Assembly: GCA_013812905.1 (NCBI GenBank)
Contig: JACCSP010000114.1
Location: 1-34,907 of the forward strand
Length of the DNA: 34,907 nt
Origin: Pyrinomonadaceae bacterium
GTDB taxonomy: Bacteria > Acidobacteriota > Blastocatellia > Pyrinomonadales > Pyrinomonadaceae
Reading direction: 5' to 3'
Shown: piece after piece, positions 27,701 through 34,907 of the stretch
Layout: each line of letters opens with the position of its first letter
How positions within the stretch are numbered: position 1 is the first letter of the stretch
Position numbers and translations under genes: made by a program
Notes under the pieces: generated by a model
Database searches by the model: none
What the model was told of the DNA's origin: nothing
Seen by the model: only the letters and a program-made list of their open reading frames with translations

Positions 27701-30700
27701 GATCGGAGTAGATGATGCGTGCGGCCAGGCGCTGAAACATGTGCGCCTCTTCAGCATCAAGCTTCAGGTGGCTCATCTCTACCTGGGCCTTAGTCCACGC
27801 GAGTCGTGATTCGCGCTCGAAGATGCTGGGGTCGTGGTATTTGTCGGCCAGCGTCATCGCTTCCTCTCGCGTATTGGCGATGGCGGTACTGAAGGTTACC
27901 CTCGCAGTTTCGTTGGGGGGGATGCGAACGCGACGCCGTAAACTGAAGACCGGATCAAGCACCGCTCCGACAGTGTTGGATAACGGACGCTCTTCCATCA
28001 CTGCCACCGGATTGGCAGGAGTGTGTCCGCGTCCCAGAAAACGACCACGGTCTGTTTCATACTGAACGGCTCCGAGGGTTTCGCCTTCGGCAACCACAGC
28101 GTGCACGGCCCAGATTTGTTCGTCCTCAGAGGATCGTCGTCGTCGATGGGCCAGGAGCGCGTTCTCAATTGCGAAAAACTCAGTTTCGATAAAAAGATTG
28201 CTGAAGGCGGGATGTGCTGCGTCGGCCAGAGGCGGGGCCAGGACGATCTCGGCATAGCTGGTGAGCTCGATCTCTCGCGTCCGCACGGAATTGTTGGTAA
28301 TTGAAACTCGCCTCACCTCAGCATTGTCCTCGGCTGAGATTACGACTTCGAGGTGGGTGACGATGCCGGCATCACTGCGCCAGAAGTCTGCTTTGTCCTC
28401 CGAGAAGGCGACCTGGTACGACTGCGGCCGGCGTTGAACAGGCTGATGACCCGCCGACCATACGCTGGCGCTGCGCACGTCCCGGAGGTAAACAAAGGTG
28501 CCCCAATTATCTCTGGTCACGTCCTCGCGCCAGCGAGTTACAGCGTTTGGGCCACATGCAGAATATCCTGCCCCGGCGGTCGTGATCATCAGGTTGTAAG
28601 TGCCATTCGAAAGAAGCTGCGTGCGGGGCGTTTCCAGATCGGCTGTCTGGTAAACGCGGGTGACCATGCCGGGCAACGATTGCGTGACTCGACCCGTCAG
28701 CACCTCCTCGGCCCGAGGGTGCGCTGCGGGCACACCCACCGGCACTCGCTCCTGCAGCAGCAGTTCGGTGGCCCGCACCAGTGGATCGGCATGAAAGCGA
28801 TTTTCCATGCGACCGTTGTTAAGCGCATTGATCAGCGCGACCAGACTCATGCCTTGGTGGTGGGTCATGAACGCACGAGTGATCAGGCGTCTTTGGCCCT
28901 GAGGCAGGCGCTCTTTCGTGTAGTCGATCGACTCGTAAAAACCAAAGCTGCCCAGGGCCCCCTCTCGTTCCAGCGCGCGCAAATTCGCCATTGCTTCGGC
29001 AGGGCTGATCATTGCCGCCAGCATGGTGGCGTAGGGAGCGATAACCAGATCCTCGATCAGTCCTCGTTTCAGACCAAGACCGGGCACGCCAAATGGTCCG
29101 TACTGGTAATTCAGTTGCAGATCGCGGACGTTGTAAGCTGATTCAGACACACCCCACGGCACGCCGCGTTCCTGACCATACTCGATTTGTCTTGCCACCA
29201 CTGAGCGATAGGTTTCGTTCAGTAGCGTGCCCTCGTAATTCCGCATCACCAGGAGAGGCATGAGATATTCGAACATTGTGCCGGTCCATGAGATTAGGGC
29301 GCGACCACCATTTACGGAGGTGAGGGGGCGGCCCATGCGAAACCAGTGTTCCTGGGGAACGTCGCCTTTTGCGATTCCCACAAAGCTTGCCAGCCGCGCC
29401 TCAGAAGCCAGCAGGTCGTAAAAAGAGTTGTCAGGTCGAAGCTCGCCAACGTTATAGCCGATGGTAAAGACCTTGCGCTCCGGATCAAGCAGAAAGCGAA
29501 AATCCATCTCTTCGACAATCTGTTCACACTTATGGGCTAGACGGCTGAGTCTTGAAAGCAGGTCGCTGGCGGCGCCGGATGCATTTTCGATGGCTATTGC
29601 GAGACGGGAGATCGCGCTGCTTGCGCTTTGTGCCTCATTTCCTCCCGCCGTCGACGACTCAGCGAGCTGCGCTTGTAAAGCTGCAAGTTTGAGTAGCGCC
29701 TGATCAGCCAACTCAGGTATTTCCAACGGCGTGGGAACGGCATCGAGAAGACGCGCGACCTCTCGCCAGTGAGCGCCTGTCTTCTCTCCGAGCCCTTCAA
29801 TCGCGACCTGGATCAGAGATATCGATACCTGCGCCCAGGGCGTAAGCGTCATTACATCACGGCGGTATGTCCGCACCTGCTGTCGCAATGCTCCCACCCA
29901 CCAGCGCAAGTTATGAAAGCTCTCGGGGCCGTGCTCGATTGATAGCGCATCTACAATGTCGGTAATTTCCGCGGCGTGCTTTTCGAGCGAGTCCAAAAGG
30001 AGGAACCACGCCCACGGTGATCTGTTCGAATCTCGAGCCAGCAGCTCCTTACAGGCTTCAATTTCGCCACGCAAGTGCCTGACTGTAACCACCTCAGTTC
30101 GTTGGCGGACGTTACCAAGCCCTCCCACTTCCTCGCTGATGGCAAGGATTGTGTCGCCGAGTCCGTCGATAACGCGTTGGTCGAGGAGCCTGACGTCGGG
30201 CAGCTCAGTGAAGGCTTGCTTAAGGGCGAGGAGGTGCCCGGCAAGATTGCCGCTATCGACGGTTGAGATGTACTGCGGCACCAGCGGTTCAAGAGTTCGG
30301 GTGTCGTACCAATTGAAACAATGGCCACGAAGCTTTTCCAACCTCGTAAGCGTTGCAAATGTCAGTTCCTGTCGTTCGATGAATTCCAGGGTACTGACAT
30401 AGCCGAAGTCATGCGCGGACAGGGTCGAAAGCATCAACAGCCCGATGTTCGTCGGCGAGGTGCGGTGCGCGGTTACGGGTCGGGGGTCCTCCTGGAAGTT
30501 ATCTGGAGGTAGCCAGTTGTCTTCAGCCGTCACAAAAGTTTCGAAGAAGCGCCAGGTGCGGCGAGCTACCAGACGGGCGAAGCGGAGATCTTGATCCGGC
30601 AGTTCTCTGCGATCGGGTGCGGTGCGTTGGCTAACCCAATAGGCGACCAGCGGTGACACCGCCCAGCCGACCAGGAATGGGGCCGCCACACCCAGCGACG

Positions 30701-33620
30701 AAGGCCGAAGTAAAAAGGTAAGCACGGCGGCGCCCACAGTGAGCAACTCAGCCGGCAGCATGAACCATAAGAAGGATCGCAGATCGTGTCGCGCCGAACG
30801 TTCCGCCTGCGCAGCGGTCACCCACTCAAGCAATTTCCTGCGCGAGATCAGTTTTCGATAAAGAGTGCGGACGATTGCATCCAGCATCAGATAAGCCTGA
30901 TGCGGGAGCAATATCAGGGACAATGCGGCCTGCGCGGTGTTAGTTCTGATGTCGCCCCAGACACTCCAGAAATGGCTGGTCCAAGGAACGCCACGCGGAT
31001 GTATTAACAGACTAGTGGTGACGTGAAGATAAACAGGAAAGGCAATCGCCACCACGACGAACATCGTCCAAATCAGCGTTGAGCCCGGAAATAATATCCA
31101 TGCAACCGCCAGCCAGGTGAACATAGAGGGCGCGACCAGGCTTCGACGCAAATTGTCGAGAATCTTCCAGCGCGAGATCGGTGGCAGGATATTTCGGACT
31201 TTGCGTCTGTGAGCGTCAGGCACGGAGGGAAAGAGCCATTGAATAATCTGCCAATCGCCGCGCGTCCAGCGATGTTGGCGGTGAGCGTAAGAATCGTAGT
31301 GCGCAGGATAGTCGTCAAGGAGCTCAATGTCTGTAACCAGGGCTGCGCGCGCGTAGAGCGACTCAAAGAGATCATGACTGAGCAGCGAATTCTCCGGCAC
31401 GCGCCCGTCCATGACGGATTCAAACGCGTCTACCTCGTAGAGACCTTTGCCGGTGTAGCTGCCCTCTCCACAGAGATCCTGGTACACGTCTGAAACGGCA
31501 GTCGTGTAGGGATCGATTCCAGTGTTGCCGGAAAAAATGCGCGCGAATCTTGAGCGGGAAGCGCTCTCTAGTGAAATGCTGACACGGGGCTGCAGGATGC
31601 CGTACCCGGAGGTCACACGGTTGGTGGTCGGGTCCACGCGTGGTCGATTGAGCGGATGGATGGCGGTGCCCACGAGTTTGCGCCCAACTTCGCGCGGTAG
31701 ACGCGTATCGGAATCGAGGGTGATGACGAAGCGCACCTGCGAGAGCATCACCTGATCCGCCGTCTGGACCATAAAACTTGTATCACGGGCACCGCGAAGT
31801 ATGCGGTTAAATTCGTGGAGCTTCCCCCGCTTCCGTTCCCAACCCATCCATTTCTCCTCAGCCGGATTCCATTGACGGCGCCGGTGAAACACGTGGAACC
31901 GTTGAGGCTGATGCTTGTTGTAACGCTTGTTCAAGTCATCAATGCCGCTCATGGCCACATCAAGAAGGACAGCGTCTTCAGCCAGCTCTTCTGCCTTGGC
32001 GTCTACAAAGTCGCCGAGGAGGCCGAAATAAATATGCTCGTCCTGGTTTGCCAGGAAATGGACCTCCAATCTCTTGAGTAGTTCGCGCACGCCCTCTTCA
32101 CTGGAGAAGAGCGTGGGAATCACAATCATCGTGCACGCGCTTTCTCCAATACCTTCGGAAGTTTTCATCCTGGGCAACAGGCGGGGCTCAAAGAGATGGG
32201 TTACATCCCAGTTCAGGATGCTAAGGGCGAGATCGCTGGCAGGAATTAGAGCCAACAGAGAAGTGGCCACCAACAATGGCCAGCCCGCGCCGGCAAAGTA
32301 CATCGAGAAGACCAGGACTGCGATGATCAGGGCCGTCAACAAAGTCAACGTGCCTAGATAGGCTAGCGTAGGGTGGCGCAAACACCATCGGCGGAAGCTT
32401 TCGGTTGGTCCTGGTCGATAACCCAAAGCGGCTTCCAGCTGAACCAAACCGTCATCAACCAGGTAGTAGCCGACGTGAGCCTGCGGATCGGTTTCGCCTC
32501 CGTTGGACGCTTGAGCTGCGATCTTGACTGTGGCTTCTCCAACCTCCAGCTCCGAAGACAACGTTCGCTTGCTTATCCGTTCCACTACATGCCGGTAGCG
32601 ATCCCGGGAGTCAAATTCCATTTTCAAATAGGCGCCCGCCGGATCCTTCCCCAGCAGCGGGTCGATCAAACTTACACTCTCAAAGAAATCGCGCCAGTCT
32701 AGCGTTGAGAGGAGACGCATACTTGTAATGATGTTGCCGATCGTAACCTGGGTCGAAGCCTGCCGTTGATGCTCGCCGTGAATAACCTGTTCGATACTAG
32801 TTCCTTGCCGTGCGAGTTGCTTTTCGAGCCAGGCAGTCACGGGCATCAGGGCAGGATCCTGTTCACGCAGGCGTTGCGTTAGTTGAACCACAAATGCTCG
32901 GGGTAGCTGGTCGCGTTTTCCCAGCCGCTCGGTAATTAGAGGCACCAGTGCGGTAGGTTGCCGGGCGGCGAGCTCCAATAGTTTGTCGGCTAATTCATCA
33001 GCTTGCTCACGCTCCTCACGAGCGCCGACAATCCTGGTCGCTAGTCTCCGCAAATTTTCCACGAGCGACAAACGGAGGCTAATTGCCACGGCCCATAGTT
33101 CCCCTATCGTTAGCGGTGAAATCGTTTGATATGCGGCAATGAACCTGCGGACCGTATTGGTCTCTAAACGGCTGTCAGTGTGGGCAATCAAAGCGATGGC
33201 CACCGCATAGATTCGTGGGTAATCTTTGAGCTCTCCATCAGCGAGCTTGGGTAGTTCGTAGTAATAACGCTTGGGCAGGTCTTCGCGGATCTCGCGGAGC
33301 TGCTCCTCGATAATGTGAAAGTTATCAACTAGCCATTCCGCCGCCGGAGAGATGGAACGGCCAGTGCGTAGCGCCTCCACCAGAGTGCGATAGGCAGCAA
33401 CGAGTTTTCGACCGTTGTCCTCGAGCCGAGGCAGCAGGTGGGCACGCCCCTTCTTCTTGACGATTCTATCTTCGGTGGCTAGAGCCTGCGCGTATTGCTC
33501 CAGACGTTCGACGCTAAAGATTTCTTCACGGATCGGTTGTTCGTCGCCAAAGCCCGACGCTCTTCTTCTTAGCGATGCAAAAAAATCAGCCATAACCGTT
33601 TGAAAGCCGTGAAAGCCCAA
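24726..33620 (-). CDS. Cyclic beta-1,2-glucan synthase-like giant protein (NdvB/ChvB family: GT84 plus GH94-like phosphorylase region)
   Basis: 2964 aa; central glycosyltransferase with ITLDSDTRLPREVGRKLVGTAIHPLNRP and HRQHRWTRGDWQIIQWL; C-terminal GLPLMGGGDWNDGMNRIGHQGKGESVWVGWFL and TGSASWMYRAGLESILGF typical of GH94. Alternative start MADFFASL at 33593. Confidence 0.93.
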   Translation of the reverse strand: MGFHGFQTVMADFFASLRRRASGFGDEQPIREEIFSVERLEQYAQALATEDRIVKKKGRAHLLPRLEDNGRKLVAAYRTLVEALRTGRSISPAAEWLVDNFHIIEEQLREIREDLPKRYYYELPKLADGELKDYPRIYAVAIALIAHTDSRLETNTVRRFIAAYQTISPLTIGELWAVAISLRLSLVENLRRLATRIVGAREEREQADELADKLLELAARQPTALVPLITERLGKRDQLPRAFVVQLTQRLREQDPALMPVTAWLEKQLARQGTSIEQVIHGEHQRQASTQVTIGNIITSMRLLSTLDWRDFFESVSLIDPLLGKDPAGAYLKMEFDSRDRYRHVVERISKRTLSSELEVGEATVKIAAQASNGGETDPQAHVGYYLVDDGLVQLEAALGYRPGPTESFRRWCLRHPTLAYLGTLTLLTALIIAVLVFSMYFAGAGWPLLVATSLLALIPASDLALSILNWDVTHLFEPRLLPRMKTSEGIGESACTMIVIPTLFSSEEGVRELLKRLEVHFLANQDEHIYFGLLGDFVDAKAEELAEDAVLLDVAMSGIDDLNKRYNKHQPQRFHVFHRRRQWNPAEEKWMGWERKRGKLHEFNRILRGARDTSFMVQTADQVMLSQVRFVITLDSDTRLPREVGRKLVGTAIHPLNRPRVDPTTNRVTSGYGILQPRVSISLESASRSRFARIFSGNTGIDPYTTAVSDVYQDLCGEGSYTGKGLYEVDAFESVMDGRVPENSLLSHDLFESLYARAALVTDIELLDDYPAHYDSYAHRQHRWTRGDWQIIQWLFPSVPDAHRRKVRNILPPISRWKILDNLRRSLVAPSMFTWLAVAWILFPGSTLIWTMFVVVAIAFPVYLHVTTSLLIHPRGVPWTSHFWSVWGDIRTNTAQAALSLILLPHQAYLMLDAIVRTLYRKLISRRKLLEWVTAAQAERSARHDLRSFLWFMLPAELLTVGAAVLTFLLRPSSLGVAAPFLVGWAVSPLVAYWVSQRTAPDRRELPDQDLRFARLVARRTWRFFETFVTAEDNWLPPDNFQEDPRPVTAHRTSPTNIGLLMLSTLSAHDFGYVSTLEFIERQELTFATLTRLEKLRGHCFNWYDTRTLEPLVPQYISTVDSGNLAGHLLALKQAFTELPDVRLLDQRVIDGLGDTILAISEEVGGLGNVRQRTEVVTVRHLRGEIEACKELLARDSNRSPWAWFLLLDSLEKHAAEITDIVDALSIEHGPESFHNLRWWVGALRQQVRTYRRDVMTLTPWAQVSISLIQVAIEGLGEKTGAHWREVARLLDAVPTPLEIPELADQALLKLAALQAQLAESSTAGGNEAQSASSAISRLAIAIENASGAASDLLSRLSRLAHKCEQIVEEMDFRFLLDPERKVFTIGYNVGELRPDNSFYDLLASEARLASFVGIAKGDVPQEHWFRMGRPLTSVNGGRALISWTGTMFEYLMPLLVMRNYEGTLLNETYRSVVARQIEYGQERGVPWGVSESAYNVRDLQLNYQYGPFGVPGLGLKRGLIEDLVIAPYATMLAAMISPAEAMANLRALEREGALGSFGFYESIDYTKERLPQGQRRLITRAFMTHHQGMSLVALINALNNGRMENRFHADPLVRATELLLQERVPVGVPAAHPRAEEVLTGRVTQSLPGMVTRVYQTADLETPRTQLLSNGTYNLMITTAGAGYSACGPNAVTRWREDVTRDNWGTFVYLRDVRSASVWSAGHQPVQRRPQSYQVAFSEDKADFWRSDAGIVTHLEVVISAEDNAEVRRVSITNNSVRTREIELTSYAEIVLAPPLADAAHPAFSNLFIETEFFAIENALLAHRRRRSSEDEQIWAVHAVVAEGETLGAVQYETDRGRFLGRGHTPANPVAVMEERPLSNTVGAVLDPVFSLRRRVRIPPNETARVTFSTAIANTREEAMTLADKYHDPSIFERESRLAWTKAQVEMSHLKLDAEEAHMFQRLAARIIYSDPSLRPRPHVLGLNTKAQSSLWPYAISGDLPILLVRINRVEDLAMVRKILRGHEYLHYKGLKIDCVILNDHPGGYIQELQSELEALVRTSGLQGLQDKPGGIFLRRADIMPEADRILLHAVARVVVVTERGPLEDLLERPAIEEPLPAPFVPRLASKTYPEPTVALPELTFFNGLGGFNQGGREYVIVLGEDQWTPAPWANIIANQSAFGFQVSETGAGYTWSVNSRENRLTPWSNDAVSDPPGEIIYLRDEDTGTVWSTTPAPIREAEPYTIRHGQGYSVFEHTSHGISQEQLLFVPLEGSVKISLLRLRNRTERKRRLTITLFNELVLGTQRSTSAPYVITEIDSQTGTVFARNPFNNEFAHRVAFVTTSEKVSSATCDRKEFLGRNGSLSMPAALRRVSLAGRDGAGLDPCASIQVTVELAPREAREIIFLLGEGDSKQEAQELISRFTPPSAVNAAFEAVLSYWDEMLGTVEIRTPDLAMDTMLNRWLLYQTVACRVWARSAFYQSGGAFGFRDQLQDVMALVYSKPSLSRDQILLAARHQFKEGDVQHWWHPPTGRGVRTRFSDDLLWLPFVTSFYINITGDLSVLDEVVPFLEAPLLGPQDHESYTQPVVSSEAGTIFEHCTRALDRSLAVGPHGLPLMGGGDWNDGMNRIGHQGKGESVWVGWFLHNTLASFSPFCDQRNEAARGDTYRNHMQSLKQALEEHGWDGDWYRRAYFDDGTPLGSVQNEECRIDSIVQSWGIISGAAEPHRAVRSMAAVEEYLIRRGDGLVILFTPPFDKSNLDPGYIKGYVPGVRENGGQYTHAALWTLIAFATLGDGERAGELFSLLNPINHASTRAGLHKYKVEPYAAAGDIYAVPPHTGRGGWTWYTGSASWMYRAGLESILGFQLRGDRLKMDPCVPRWWRDFEIVYRRGRATYRIKVENPLAVHRGVISLEIDGVLQTVAEISLTDDGQTHAVRIVLGEKPAEVPENPEAVDYVKGGASSNQ

Positions 33621-33763
33621 AAAAACGCCCGGCTACAGCGGCATGACTGCGGTGTAGCGCGGCCAGATAAGACATTTCCCTGCAGAATATCACGAACAGA
33701 CGGACCCCTGGTGGACTTGAATCCAAGGTTGTGCTCACCTCAGCCGCCTGAAATTTGATCGCT

Positions 33764-33896
33764 AACTGCCGATTGGCGGGTTGACAGCAATTAAAGAGTC
33801 AACAGCTTCGACCTTGGGCGCCAAGGCCCTCATTAACTGCAAGGCAGCTCGACAAAGCTCGAAAATTGGCAATCGGCAATCAAAAACGGCAATGCC
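33764..33896. repeat. Inverted repeat with heptad-like ctgccgattggc / ttggcaatcggcaat arms
   Basis: aactgccgattggcggg ... gaaaattggcaatcggcaatcaaaaacggcaatgcc; internal perfect palindrome ccttgggcgccaagg. Confidence 0.6.
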
Positions 33897-33925
33897 ACGG
33901 CTAATTCTGGGCCCTGTCATAAAGC

Positions 33926-34261
33926 GTGATGAGTCCGGAGCGGGGCGCTGAGGCGACGCATATTTTCCAGCGTTCATTGTTGCTGGTCTCAGGAGTCTAT
34001 TATCCGATCGAGGTCTCGCCTAGATGGTTGCAGCCGCTGTCTGCGCTGTCGCCGGCAACGTATACTCTGTCGGCCTGTCGTAAACTAGTGGGCATCGGAA
34101 ACACCGATACCCGGCAACCTGATGGGTGCGCCGCTTTCAGCAGTGATGAGGGAATTGAGTTGGCCCTGATAGGCGCGGTGATGATGCCCCTTGGTCTTTG
34201 GGTTTTTGGGAGGATTGAGACCTGGGCCAAGCGGACAGGCAAATTGAAAAGAACCGGATGA
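33926..34261 (+). pseudogene. C-terminal remnant of ABC-2 type transporter permease
   Basis: THIFQRSLLLVSGVYYPIEVSPRWLQPLSALSPATYTLSACRKLVGIG...LGLWVFGRIETWAKRTGKLKRTG is the C-terminal part of an ABC-2 permease; an in-frame TAA lies at 33920-33922, so the N-terminal part is missing here. Confidence 0.7.
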
Positions 34262-34907
34262 TGGGCCAGAGTCTAAAAACCCGAGCCAAGAAGATCATTC
34301 ACCTGCTCAAACGTGCTTATCCTGACGCGAAATGCAGTCTGAATCACTCGAACGCATTTGAATTGCTGATTGCTACTATCCTTTCCGCCCAGTGTACGGA
34401 TGAGCGCGTAAACATCGTAACCGCGGATCTTTTTCGAAAGTACCGCAAACCGGAAGACTACTTGCAGGTACCTGCGAGCGAGTTGCAGAGCGATATCCGC
34501 ACCACAGGTTTCTTTCGCAACAAGACTAAGTCAATTCAGGGTACGGCGAAGATTTTAACCAAGCGACACGCCGGACGGGTGCCGGCAACAATCGAAGAAC
34601 TGCTCGAGCTGCCGGGTGTTGCTCGTAAGACGGCGAACGTCGTGTTGGGCAATGCATTTGGCGTGACCTCGGGAATCGTAGTGGATACTCACGTGACTCG
34701 GCTCTCGAGACGGCTCACCCTGACCCAACAAAAGAATCCAGAGAAAATCGAAAACGATCTGGTAGAGATCGTGCCCCGGAAGGACTGGGTGACCTTTTCC
34801 CATCTGCTCATTGCCCATGGACGGAAGATCTGCAAGGCTCGATCTCCGCTCTGCGCCAGCTGTGTTCTCGAAAAACTCTGTCCTTCGTCCTATCTCAAGA
34901 CCGGGGT
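34258..34907 (+). CDS. nth: Endonuclease III, cut by right window edge
   Basis: MMGQSLKTRAKKIIHLLKRAYPDAKCSLNHSNAFELLIATILSAQCTDERVN...LPGVARKTANVVLGNAFGVTSGIVVDTHVTRLSRRL...CKARSPLCASCVLEKLCPSS (HhH and 4Fe-4S Cys motif). Confidence 0.96.
   Translation, partial: MMGQSLKTRAKKIIHLLKRAYPDAKCSLNHSNAFELLIATILSAQCTDERVNIVTADLFRKYRKPEDYLQVPASELQSDIRTTGFFRNKTKSIQGTAKILTKRHAGRVPATIEELLELPGVARKTANVVLGNAFGVTSGIVVDTHVTRLSRRLTLTQQKNPEKIENDLVEIVPRKDWVTFSHLLIAHGRKICKARSPLCASCVLEKLCPSSYLKTG

Noticed and set aside
28353-29141. 262-aa plus-strand ORF
   Set aside because: Antisense shadow ORF inside the ndvB-like gene; no recognisable domain.
1-34907. CRISPR arrays, tRNA/rRNA genes, phage or IS transposase genes
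   Set aside because: None recognised by eye; no regularly spaced direct repeats with spacers, no transposase or integrase motifs in the ORFs.

Overview
Window from a GC-rich bacterial chromosome, possibly Acidobacteriota (an inference from gene content and repeat style, not tested). Left part: an arginine biosynthesis locus. On the minus strand it runs argR, argG, an uncharacterised P-loop protein, argC, argD (argD runs off the left edge); argH is divergent on the plus strand. Middle: a PMT/ArnT-type glycosyltransferase, an HXXEE protein, an APC permease overlapping an aminotransferase, hemB, a PaaI-type thioesterase, a large secreted M14 peptidase, a MOSC plus FdhA/YdeP-like molybdoenzyme pair, a free-Met-sulfoxide-reductase-type GAF protein, a pirin and a rhodanese. 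Right part: a PilZ protein, a 2964-aa cyclic beta-1,2-glucan synthase (NdvB/ChvB)-like protein, an ABC-2 permease remnant and nth (runs off the right edge). The strongest unusual signals are: (1) a single-domain rhodanese whose catalytic Cys codon is an in-frame TGA, with an intact frame after it and hairpin-capable sequence downstream, i.e. a candidate selenocysteine rhodanese; (2) a ~166-nt rod-like inverted-repeat structure upstream of the glycosyltransferase whose stem mismatches are all G-U pairs on the minus strand, i.e. a candidate structured RNA; (3) several families of intergenic palindromic or heptamer-based repeats, some reaching into the 3' ends of genes.
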